In this document: positions 8,190 to 15,633 of the stretch, piece after piece
How positions within the stretch are numbered: the first letter of the stretch is position 1
Layout: the number at the start of each line of letters is the position of its first letter
Origin: Aquimarina sp. MAR_2010_214
Lineage (GTDB): Bacteria; Bacteroidota; Bacteroidia; Flavobacteriales; Flavobacteriaceae
Assembly (NCBI RefSeq): GCF_002846555.1
Contig: NZ_PJMS01000001.1
Span: 1,922,001 to 1,986,000 of the forward strand
Direction: 5' to 3'
DNA length: 64,000 bases
The notes under the pieces: model-generated
The model's input: only the letters and a program-made list of their open reading frames with translations
What the model was told of the DNA's origin: nothing
The model's database searches: none
Position numbers and translations under genes: made by a program

Positions 8190-8783
8190 ATGAAAGAAAG
8201 AAACAATCTATATCCGGTTTTTTTAAAGGCTGCAAACCTTGAAATCTTAATTGTAGGAGGAGGAAATGTAGCCGAAGAAAAACTTACGTTCTTATTAAAA
8301 TCTAGTCCAGATGCCAAAGTAACCATAGTATCACCAATGTATAGAGAGGGTACAATGAAATTGGTAAATAAATTTGGAATAGAAATGATACATAAAAAAT
8401 ATCACAAACGTTTTCTCAAAGGAAAACACATTGTGATTGCTACTACAGATGTTCCCAAAGTTAATATGCAAGTATATAAAGATTGCAGGAAACGAAGTAT
8501 ATTGGTTAATGTAGCAGACAATCCACCATATTGCGATTTTTATATGGGAGCAATTGTAACCAAAGGCAATGTGAAAGTGGCTATTTCGACTAATGGGAAA
8601 TCGCCAACGACAGCCAAACGATTACGTCAGTTTTTTGAGGAAGTGATACCTGAGGATATTGATGATTTAGTCAAAAATTTAAACGAATACAGAAAAACAA
8701 TAAAAGGTAATTTTGAAGAAAAAGTGGAAACACTAAACGAATTTACTAAAGGATTAATAGGAAAAAAAGAAGTTGAAAAATGA
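8190..8783 (+). CDS. precorrin-2 dehydrogenase / sirohydrochlorin ferrochelatase-like (Met8/CysG N-terminal type)
   Basis: A 197-residue protein like the N-terminal part of CysG. The NAD-binding Rossmann motif is VGGGNVAEEK near residue 22. The NVADNPPYCDF segment contains the Asp used for both dehydrogenation and iron insertion in the family. STNGKSPTTAKRLR is the conserved substrate-region motif. It is expected to finish siroheme: precorrin-2 to sirohydrochlorin, then iron insertion. Its TGA overlaps the next ATG (ATGA), so the two are translationally coupled. Confidence 0.92.
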   Translation: MKERNNLYPVFLKAANLEILIVGGGNVAEEKLTFLLKSSPDAKVTIVSPMYREGTMKLVNKFGIEMIHKKYHKRFLKGKHIVIATTDVPKVNMQVYKDCRKRSILVNVADNPPYCDFYMGAIVTKGNVKVAISTNGKSPTTAKRLRQFFEEVIPEDIDDLVKNLNEYRKTIKGNFEEKVETLNEFTKGLIGKKEVEK

Positions 8784-9835
8784 TTAAGACTGATATTTTA
8801 ATAATCGGAGCAGGACCAACAGGATTATTTACTGTTTTTGAAGCAGGATTACTGAAGTTAAAAACACATCTTATTGATGCTTTGCCACAACCAGGTGGGC
8901 AATGTTCAGAGATATATCCTAAAAAACCAATTTATGATATTCCTGGGTTTCCAGAGATATTAGCAGGAGAACTGGTAGATAACTTAATGGAGCAAATAAA
9001 GCCATTTAAGCCTGGATTTACCCTAGGTGAAAGAGCAGAAACTATCGAGAAGTTAGAAGATGATACGTTTTTGGTAACTACTAATAAAGGAACAAAACAT
9101 AATGCACCGGTAGTTGCAATTGCTGGAGGGTTAGGTTCTTTTGAACCTCGTAAACCACCTATCCCAAATATTACTGATTTTGAAGATAAAGGAGTCGCTT
9201 ATATTATACGTGATCCAGAAGTATATAGAGATAAACGAGTTGTAATTGCAGGTGGAGGAGATTCTGCTCTGGATTGGTCAATTTTCCTGGCAGATGTGGC
9301 TAGTGAGGTAACCTTGGTGCATAGAAGAAATGAATTTAGAGGAGCTTTGGACTCAGTAGAACGAGTGGCAGAACTTTCTAAGTTAGGAAAAGTAAACCTG
9401 ATCACCGAAGCAGAAGTTAAAGAATTAAAAGGAGATGATCACGTTACTGCTGTTGGTATAAAACATAAAACAAAAGGTGAAATTATTTTGGACACAGATT
9501 ATTTCATTCCTTTATTTGGGTTATCACCAAAATTAGGACCAATAGGAGATTGGGGATTAGAAATCGAAAAAAATGCGATTAAAGTAGATAATTCGTATGA
9601 TTATCAAACTAATATCCCAGGGATTTATGCTATTGGTGATGTAAATACATATAAAGGAAAACTAAAACTTATTCTTTCAGGTTTTCATGAAGCAGCTATT
9701 ATGTGTCAAAGTGCCTACCAAAGAATTTTTCCAGATAAAAAGTATGTAATGAAATATACAACTGTTGGAGGAGTAGAAGGATTTGATGGAACTAAAAAAG
9801 AGGCTAAAAAAGAAGTGGTGAAAGCCATTAACTAG
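8780..9835 (+). CDS. ferredoxin-NADP reductase, thioredoxin-reductase-like (type 2)
   Basis: A 351-residue flavoprotein with FAD motif IIGAGPTGLF at the N-terminus, PGGQCSEIYPKKPIYDIPGFP, NADPH motif GGGDSALDW near residue 158, and a C-terminal FAD motif (YAIGDVNTY). Thioredoxin reductases have a redox-active CxxC between the domains; none is seen here, which fits the YumC-like ferredoxin-NADP reductase group. As last gene of the sulfate operon, overlapping the previous gene by 4 bp, it likely supplies ferredoxin electrons to the sulfite reductase. A ferredoxin gene lies at 11670. Confidence 0.92.
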   Translation: MIKTDILIIGAGPTGLFTVFEAGLLKLKTHLIDALPQPGGQCSEIYPKKPIYDIPGFPEILAGELVDNLMEQIKPFKPGFTLGERAETIEKLEDDTFLVTTNKGTKHNAPVVAIAGGLGSFEPRKPPIPNITDFEDKGVAYIIRDPEVYRDKRVVIAGGGDSALDWSIFLADVASEVTLVHRRNEFRGALDSVERVAELSKLGKVNLITEAEVKELKGDDHVTAVGIKHKTKGEIILDTDYFIPLFGLSPKLGPIGDWGLEIEKNAIKVDNSYDYQTNIPGIYAIGDVNTYKGKLKLILSGFHEAAIMCQSAYQRIFPDKKYVMKYTTVGGVEGFDGTKKEAKKEVVKAIN

Positions 9836-10172
9836 AAAAGATTTTACTTTAAAAACAAAAAAGGTGTGTACTGAAAAATCTGTTTCAGTACACACCTTTT
9901 TTTGATCCCTACCCATGAAGATGTAGTTGTCCATTATTCTTTTAATTTTTGACCTTTGTTTTATTTTAATATCATCAAAAATGGTATAATAGAGTAAAAA
10001 ACAAGTCGTACCTCTATTAAATGATGTGTTTTGCAGAAAAAAATTTTCAACCCTATTTTTTTTCTTTACCTATGATTCTAACTTTTTTTAAACGGTTTTT
10101 ATTCTAAATAACTATTTAAAGTAAAAATGTCTGTTTATGAATAGGAATAATTATCCATAAAAGGGTTTATAT
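9836..10172. other. intergenic region after the sulfate operon
   Basis: Contains the operon terminator at 9857-9904. The remainder is AT-rich with no convincing gene. It must include the promoter of the gene at 10173, but I could not pick a good box. Confidence 0.5.
9857..9904 (+). terminator. strong intrinsic terminator of the sulfate operon
   Basis: Perfect stem AGGTGTGTACTGAAA / TTTCAGTACACACCT with a 6-nt loop, A-rich before and seven T after. The symmetric A and T flanks could make it work in both directions. Confidence 0.92.
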
Positions 10173-11345
10173 ATGAGAATAACATCGATAGATATTTTTA
10201 GAGCTTTGACAATGGTTTTAATGATTTGGGTGAATGATTTCTGGACACTTACAGAAGTTCCTAAATGGCTTGAACATGCAACTGCCAGCGAAGATTATAT
10301 GGGACTTTCTGATATTGTCTTTCCTTTGTTTTTGTTTATCGTAGGCCTTAGTATTCCTTATGCAATCGAAAATAGACTTGCTAAAAAGGAAAGTAAAGCT
10401 TTAATCGCAAAGCATATAATTATAAGATCTTTATCATTATTGTTAATTGGCTTTTTTATGGTAAACTATGAAACAGCACACCACCAAAGTATTCTTATTG
10501 GTAAATACTTTTGGGGTTTACTAATGGTGATATCCGTATTCTTAATTTGGATGAATTGGAAGAGAAGCCCAGTTCAAAAAAAATGGCATATTTATTTTAG
10601 AATTTTGGGATTAGGAATACTCCTTTTTTTAGCGGTAATATATAATGGAGACCCTAAGGGAGAGAGCTGGATGAAAATACAATGGTGGGGTATTTTGGGA
10701 CTTATAGGATGGGCTTATATTATAAACGGATTAATATATCTATATAGTAAAGGAAACATGATAACGATTATTGTTTTATGGATAATTTTTAATGTATTTT
10801 CTGTATTAAATCAGACTAATGAAATAGTTTTTGAAAATGATATCGTTACTATTTTTTCAACACTATATACAGGTACTATTCCTGCATTTACTACTGCAGG
10901 TATTCTAGCAACACTAATATTCAAAAAATTATTGAAAACAAATGAAAAATGGTGCTATATAAGTTTAATAGGACTAGGAGTAATTAATATTATTTATGGA
11001 ATAGCGACCAGACCGTATTGGGGGATTTCTAAAATACAAGGAACACCTTCCTGGTTGGCTATCTGTACGGGTATAAGTTTTCTTGTGTTCATCATATTAT
11101 ATTATATTGCAGATATAAAAAAACAAATAAATTGGGCAATAATAATTGCTCCAGCCGGTACAGCAACGTTGACATGTTATATGCTTCCTTGTTTTATATA
11201 TCCAATTTGTGTCATGACCAATATTGAGCTTCCAGATGTATTAAGTTCTTCAATTATAGGCCTATTCAAATCTTTTGTTTTTTCTTTATTAGTAGTCATT
11301 TTTGCAGGCTGGTTAGAACAAAAACGATACAAGCTAAAACTATAA
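10173..11345 (+). CDS. DUF5009-type membrane protein, HGSNAT-like acyltransferase family
   Basis: A 390-residue polytopic inner-membrane protein with about ten hydrophobic helices. The N-terminus RITSIDIFRALTMVLMIWVND and the following SDIVFPLFLFIVGLSIPYAI are typical of the heparan-alpha-glucosaminide acetyltransferase / DUF5009 group. Members are thought to pass acetyl groups across the membrane to sugars. The bacterial role is usually linked to polysaccharide metabolism, but no sugar-degrading genes flank it here. It is monocistronic, bounded by terminators at both ends. Family assignment is fairly sure, substrate unknown. Confidence 0.85.
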   Translation: MRITSIDIFRALTMVLMIWVNDFWTLTEVPKWLEHATASEDYMGLSDIVFPLFLFIVGLSIPYAIENRLAKKESKALIAKHIIIRSLSLLLIGFFMVNYETAHHQSILIGKYFWGLLMVISVFLIWMNWKRSPVQKKWHIYFRILGLGILLFLAVIYNGDPKGESWMKIQWWGILGLIGWAYIINGLIYLYSKGNMITIIVLWIIFNVFSVLNQTNEIVFENDIVTIFSTLYTGTIPAFTTAGILATLIFKKLLKTNEKWCYISLIGLGVINIIYGIATRPYWGISKIQGTPSWLAICTGISFLVFIILYYIADIKKQINWAIIIAPAGTATLTCYMLPCFIYPICVMTNIELPDVLSSSIIGLFKSFVFSLLVVIFAGWLEQKRYKLKL

Positions 11346-11358
11346 TATTTTCTGTTTT

Positions 11359-11397
11359 TTATTTTCTATCTTTTAACATGATAATGATAGAAAATAA
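11359..11397 (+). terminator. AT-rich hairpin, probable terminator
   Basis: TTATTTTCTATC pairs with GATAGAAAATAA around a 15-nt loop, directly after the stop at 11345. A T-run precedes it rather than follows it, so it may act better on the opposite strand or as a 3' mRNA end. Confidence 0.5.
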
Positions 11398-11608
11398 ACG
11401 GTAATGTTGGTCTAGTTTTTTCATTAAGTACTATTATTCTTTGTTGATTTAGTATTGGTATAATATATGCTAATACATGGGTTATTATTTGGGTGATTTT
11501 TATAAGATTCAGTATATTTGACGCTTCAAAAACCCTTATAATTATGGGTTTAAAAAAATGAGATACAACTCTTAAATAAAACACTCTAAATAATTCAAAA
11601 TAAAATGT

Positions 11609-11640
11609 AAAGACCTTACATAAAATCTGTGGGGTCTTTG
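11609..11640 (+). terminator. hairpin overlapping the ferredoxin promoter
   Basis: AAAGACC and GGTCTTT form a 7-bp stem, ending just before the TATATTTG box at 11643-11650. It may end upstream read-through before ferredoxin transcription begins. Confidence 0.4.
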
Positions 11641-11669
11641 ATTATATTTGTACACAGAAATAAAGAAAT

Positions 11670-11990
11670 ATGTCTGATATTACTATAAAGATAAAAGATA
11701 GAGAAGGTGTAGTACATGAGATACAAGCACCTACAGATATGGCAATGAATTTAATGGAAGTTTGCAAAGCTTATGAATTGCCAGTAGAAGGAACTTGCGG
11801 TGGAATGGCCATGTGTGCTTCTTGTCAATGCTATATTTTATCTGATCACGAATTACCAGAAATGGGACAGGACGAAGATTTGATGTTGGCAGAAGCCTTT
11901 TATGTAGAGGATAATAGTAGGTTAGGATGTCAAATCCCGATTACTCCAGAGTTGGATGGATTAGAGATAGAACTAGCTCCTGAGTCTTAA
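11670..11990 (+). CDS. 2Fe-2S ferredoxin (adrenodoxin-like)
   Basis: A 106-residue single-domain ferredoxin. The cluster ligands are Cys43, Cys49, Cys52 and Cys87 in the C-x5-C-x2-C ... C arrangement (CGGMAMCASCQC, then LGCQ). The acidic helix ELPEMGQDEDLML is typical of the adrenodoxin/putidaredoxin group. It is a cytoplasmic one-electron carrier. Lying 1.8 kb after a ferredoxin-NADP reductase gene, it is a plausible partner for that enzyme and for the sulfite reductase, though it is a separate transcript. A TATATTTG box lies 20 bp upstream of the ATG. Confidence 0.93.
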   Translation: MSDITIKIKDREGVVHEIQAPTDMAMNLMEVCKAYELPVEGTCGGMAMCASCQCYILSDHELPEMGQDEDLMLAEAFYVEDNSRLGCQIPITPELDGLEIELAPES

Positions 11991-12698
11991 TTATACTGTT
12001 GACTTAAGAATTCAATAGCTTTCTTTTTTTATTCTAACCGTAATTTTTTGATATCCCCAGTTCGCTTCTTTTTTTGATGCTATACTATCTAATTTAGCTT
12101 TTCTTTTGATACTTCTTACTTCAACAGTTAATGCAATTGAAGTTTTATAATTAGAATATTCAAGTTCTCCTTGTAGTAGTTTGTAGAAGTCTATCGAGGA
12201 TAATTCACATGATTTTTCAATAACATGATCATTTTTTTAGCTATTTTAAATGTGTTTTCGGTTAGATGAGGTTGAACGAAGGCAGATCTATACCTACATA
12301 TCGTATCACTGTTGTCATAAAAATACAAATACACAAGTGATCATTCCTGTTGTGAGAAGTAACTATTTCCAGTTTCGATTCACCATTTTTTGTTTACAGT
12401 TCTCCCATTTTGATTACTAATCATCAGAGCTTTTTTACTATAGTGGTGTTTTGTAAAAAGTAATTGTTATTTATATAACTACTGTGATTACTTTTTTGTG
12501 TACCAAATATACTGCATGTTTAGGGTATAATACCCCATAAAAGATCCATTATTAGCCTATGTGTAAAGGGTTCTTAGCCTCTGTTCTAAGGGTGTTTTGT
12601 ATACTACTTTTGAACATGTATAATTGATTTTCCGGATAATCAAATTATCAACCTAATTATTTTACACAAAAAAATAAAACAATAAAAAAACTAACAAC
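11991..12698. other. 708-bp region with a decayed gene
   Basis: About two thirds is a minus-strand gene remnant (12012-12470, listed separately). From 12471 to 12698 I see only the leader and presumed promoter of the metalloprotease gene. Confidence 0.5.
12012..12470 (-). pseudogene. decayed gene of unknown function
   Basis: Read on the minus strand, one frame runs from ~12470 to 12233 with protein-like content (for example NSDTICRYRSAFVQPHLTEN) but is broken by TGA at 12380-12382 and TGA at 12341-12343. At a run of seven A (12232-12238) it passes, by a one-base shift, into a second open frame (NDHVIEKSCELSSIDFYKL and on to QKITVRIKKES) that ends with TGA at 12012-12014. Two nonsense codons and one homopolymer frameshift suggest a dead gene. 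No start codon or family was identified. It could also be chance open frame. Confidence 0.45.
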
Positions 12699-14210
12699 AT
12701 GAAATCAAAAACATTTTGGTTGAAATCAAGGATTTCAACCTTAGTATTAGTAGGGGTATTATTAATATTTACTAATTGTGAAAAAGAGAATGAGTTTTTT
12801 AAAGAAGAAACTTCTGAAGAAGTAGTAGAAACTCAAGAAAAAGATATTACAGAAAAAGCATTCCCAGAAAAGACAGGAGAAATTACAGAAATAACATATC
12901 AGGGGCAGCAGTTAGCTGTAGAAAAAATAGATGGTTTGTATGTGTTTGAAGGAGATATACTTATTACACCAGAAGAACTTCGAAATGCAAACAAAAGTAC
13001 AGGAAGAACAAAAAACCTTTGGCCAAATTGTATTGTGTACTATAGTATAGAAAGTAGTTTGCCAAATAAACAGAGGGTGTACGATGCTATTGCGCATTGG
13101 AAAAGTAAAACCAATCTTCAATTTATAAAAAGAACCAATCAGGTTGCATATGTTAATTTCCGTAAAGGAAGCGGATGTTCTTCTAGTGTTGGACGCACAG
13201 GAGGAAAACAAAATATAAACCTGGCAAATGGATGTTCTACAGGAAATACTATACATGAGGTAGGTCATGCTATAGGGTTGTGGCATGAGCAAAGCAGAAA
13301 AGATAGAAATACATATATAAATGTGAATTTTGCTAATATTAAGGCAGGAAAAGAACATAATTTTAAAACATATGTGCAAAGAGGGAAAGATGGAGACGAA
13401 TATTCGCCAACCTTAGATTTTGGGAGTATTATGATGTATGGACCTTATGCTTTTTCGAAAAACGGAAAACCTACTATTACCAAAAAGAATGGTAGTACCT
13501 ATAGTGTACAACGTAATGCACTATCTACATGGGATAAAATAGGAGTTTCCCGAATGTATAAAAAAGTATGCGGTACAGTGCCGAATATGAGTGGATATTA
13601 CAAAGCAAATGATGGCGGACATTATTATATTAGACATATAGGAACTAATGTATATTGGTTTGGAGAGCATCCTTCGGGAAAATGGGCTAATATATTTAAA
13701 GGGAAATTAAATGGGAATAAAATTACAGGATACTTTTATGACGTACCTAAAGGCAAAATAAAAGGATCTGGACAATTAAAACTTACTGTGAACTATAACA
13801 GTACTAAAATAACTAAAACATCAGGAAGTAATTTTGGAGGGTCAATTTGGACAAAAACAACAAGGCCTTCCAATCTTCCTGGAACTAGGCCTGCCGGATT
13901 TGGAGTACGAAATAATATCAATAATCTAACCGCAAGATGGTATGCCAATGATGGCGGGTATTACTATGTAAGACAAGTAGGAAGCCGTGTAGTGTGGTTT
14001 GGAGAACGCCATTTTACATCAGGACGACCGGCTTGGGCTAATGTAGGATATGGTACCAAAATAGGAAATAACATATATCTGAGTTGGGCAGATGTTCCTA
14101 AAGGAAATGCTAAAGGAAGTGGAACTCTGCAATTGAAAATGAACGGAGCCAATAAAATGACCAGAGTAAAAGTTACTGGAGGATTTGGAGGATCAAGTTG
14201 GATTAGGTAA
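12699..14210 (+). CDS. astacin-like (M12A) zinc metalloprotease lipoprotein
   Basis: A 503-residue lipoprotein with the lipobox Cys at residue 27 (LIFTNC), so it is exported and membrane-anchored. An acidic linker and propeptide-like region follow. The catalytic domain (about 100-290) carries the astacin zinc site HEVGHAIGLWHE (His186, Glu187, His190, His196) and the Met-turn SIMMY near residue 245. The C-terminal part contains two ~95-residue repeats, each opening with a WYAN/YYKANDGG-Y-YYxR pattern and containing WFGE, a DVPKG step and a closing FGGSxW. They are probably beta-rich binding modules. A terminator follows. Likely a surface protease for protein degradation. Confidence 0.92.
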   Translation: MKSKTFWLKSRISTLVLVGVLLIFTNCEKENEFFKEETSEEVVETQEKDITEKAFPEKTGEITEITYQGQQLAVEKIDGLYVFEGDILITPEELRNANKSTGRTKNLWPNCIVYYSIESSLPNKQRVYDAIAHWKSKTNLQFIKRTNQVAYVNFRKGSGCSSSVGRTGGKQNINLANGCSTGNTIHEVGHAIGLWHEQSRKDRNTYINVNFANIKAGKEHNFKTYVQRGKDGDEYSPTLDFGSIMMYGPYAFSKNGKPTITKKNGSTYSVQRNALSTWDKIGVSRMYKKVCGTVPNMSGYYKANDGGHYYIRHIGTNVYWFGEHPSGKWANIFKGKLNGNKITGYFYDVPKGKIKGSGQLKLTVNYNSTKITKTSGSNFGGSIWTKTTRPSNLPGTRPAGFGVRNNINNLTARWYANDGGYYYVRQVGSRVVWFGERHFTSGRPAWANVGYGTKIGNNIYLSWADVPKGNAKGSGTLQLKMNGANKMTRVKVTGGFGGSSWIR

Positions 14211-14235
14211 TAAAAAAATAGTTGATTTAATATCT

Positions 14236-14265
14236 AGAGATTGCTCAAAAGAGCAATCTCTTTTT
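14236..14265 (+). terminator. intrinsic terminator after the metalloprotease gene
   Basis: Perfect 11-bp stem AGAGATTGCTC / GAGCAATCTCT, loop AAAA, then TTTT. Confidence 0.92.
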
Positions 14266-14372
14266 GTTAATCCTTTTAAAATCTATAAATAAACTTGCAT
14301 AACAAAAGGCTATGTCTTTTATTTGTACTCAAATTAACAGTAGATACTGTTTAGTTCATATATATATTAATT

Positions 14373-14520
14373 GTTATCAAGAAAGGTGGAGGGAATAGAC
14401 CCTATGAAACCTTAGCAACCCTTTATCCTGTAAAGAAGGTGCTACATTCTATCCGTTGTAACGGTATAGATAACGAGAACTCATAGCTTCGCTATATTTT
14501 CCATTTATTTTCTTGATACA
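14373..14520 (+). promoter_or_regulatory. SAM-I (S-box) riboswitch
   Basis: The conserved core is plain: AGGTGGAGGGA, then CCCTATGAAACC and TTAGCAACCC, then AAGGTGCTACATTC and GATAACGAGA. The P1 helix closes as TATCAAGAAA (14375-14384) with TTTCTTGATA (14509-14518). When SAM binds, P1 is stabilised and the downstream methionine genes should be turned off. A weak hairpin TAATCT... / AGAATTA with a T-run at 14553 could be the switching terminator. Confidence 0.92.
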
Positions 14521-14553
14521 CTAATTCTTTATTTTGATAGAGAATTAATACTG

Positions 14554-14612
14554 TTTTTTGTTATTCCAGCACTTTGTTTCTGTTAGATGTAGATTACACC
14601 TGGAATTCACAA
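14554..14612. repeat. REP-like hairpin, copy 2
   Basis: Starts TTTTGTTATTCCAGCACTT and ends CTGGAATTCAC. The left end matches the copy between cysD and cysN (TTTTGTTATTCCA-nn-ACTT). The palindrome is more decayed than in copy 1. Confidence 0.45.
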
Positions 14613-14628
14613 TAATACTTGAAAGTTA

Positions 14629-15630
14629 ATGAAAGAGATATACAAAATACTAGAAGAAAGAATTCTTGTGCTTGATGGGGCCATGGGGACCATGTTACAA
14701 AGACATAAGTTTACAGAAGAAGATTTTAGAGGAGAACGATTCAAGGATTGGCCTGTTCCTGTGCAAGGTAATAATGATTTATTGAGTATTACTCAACCCG
14801 AAGCAATAAAAGAAGTACATCGACTTTATTTTGAAGCGGGAGCAGATATTGTAGAAACCAACACCTTTTCTGGAACAACCATAGCTATGGCAGATTATGA
14901 AATGGAAGATTTGGTCTATGAATTAAATTATCAGTCAGCAAAAATTGCTAAAGAAGTAGCAGATGAGTTAACCGAAAAAGAACCTCATAAACCTCGCTTT
15001 GTGGCAGGGTCGATTGGTCCAACAAATAGAACGGCTAGTATGTCTCCAGATGTAAACGATCCTGGATATAGGGCGGTAACTTTTGATGAATTAAGAATCG
15101 CTTATAAGCAGCAAGTTGAAGCACTATTAGATGGAGGTGTGGATATCTTATTAGTAGAAACTGTTTTCGATACTTTAAATGCCAAAGCAGCACTTTTTGC
15201 AATTGAAGAAGTAAAAGACGAAAGAGGGATTGATGTCCCAATTATGATAAGTGGTACAATAACAGATGCAAGTGGTAGAACATTATCAGGTCAAACTGCA
15301 GAAGCATTTTTAATATCGGTATCTCATATCCCAATGTTGTCAGTTGGATTTAATTGTGCATTGGGAGCAAATCAACTGACTCCCTATTTAGAAGTTTTAG
15401 CTCAGAAAGCAAGTTTTGGAGTGTCTGCCCACCCTAATGCGGGATTGCCAAATGCATTTGGAGAGTATGATGAAACACCAGAGCAAATGGCAGAACAGAT
15501 TAAAGAATACATGGACAAAAATCTAGTGAATATTGTAGGTGGTTGTTGTGGTACTACTCCAGAACATATTAAAGCAATAGCAGATTTAGCAAAGGATTAT
15601 AAACCAAGAGTAGTAGGAGTAGAAGTATAG
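14629..15630 (+). CDS. metH: methionine synthase, homocysteine-binding subunit (split MetH)
   Basis: A 333-residue protein equal to the first domain of cobalamin-dependent MetH: a zinc-dependent homocysteine S-methyltransferase barrel. It opens with [12 protein letters not shown]. The zinc ligands are Cys243 (GFNCALG) and Cys306/Cys307 (GGCCGT). It holds and activates homocysteine, while the folate, cobalamin and reactivation domains are on the separate protein encoded 3 bp downstream. This split is common in Bacteroidota. It is controlled by the upstream SAM-I riboswitch. Confidence 0.95.
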   Translation: MKEIYKILEERILVLDGAMGTMLQRHKFTEEDFRGERFKDWPVPVQGNNDLLSITQPEAIKEVHRLYFEAGADIVETNTFSGTTIAMADYEMEDLVYELNYQSAKIAKEVADELTEKEPHKPRFVAGSIGPTNRTASMSPDVNDPGYRAVTFDELRIAYKQQVEALLDGGVDILLVETVFDTLNAKAALFAIEEVKDERGIDVPIMISGTITDASGRTLSGQTAEAFLISVSHIPMLSVGFNCALGANQLTPYLEVLAQKASFGVSAHPNAGLPNAFGEYDETPEQMAEQIKEYMDKNLVNIVGGCCGTTPEHIKAIADLAKDYKPRVVGVEV

Positions 15631-15633
15631 CAT

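Larger units (their letters stand above)
11346..11669. other. intergenic region before the ferredoxin gene
   Basis: Holds the hairpin at 11359, another at 11609 and a TATATTTG promoter box at 11643-11650. A short minus-strand frame here shows no coding signs. Confidence 0.5.
14211..14628. other. 418-bp control region of the methionine operon
   Basis: Contains a terminator, the SAM-I riboswitch (14373-14520), a weak AT hairpin at 14522-14547 followed by six T at 14553-14558 that might be the expression platform, and REP-like copy 2. No gene. Confidence 0.6.

Noticed and set aside
11366..11584. 72-codon minus-strand frame between the DUF5009 and ferredoxin genes
   Set aside because: It overlaps a terminator hairpin and has no family-like features.
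12912..13379. 155-codon open frame on the minus strand
   Set aside because: It lies opposite the catalytic domain of the metalloprotease, whose zinc motif proves the plus frame. Its Cys/Phe/Ile-rich product is a shadow.
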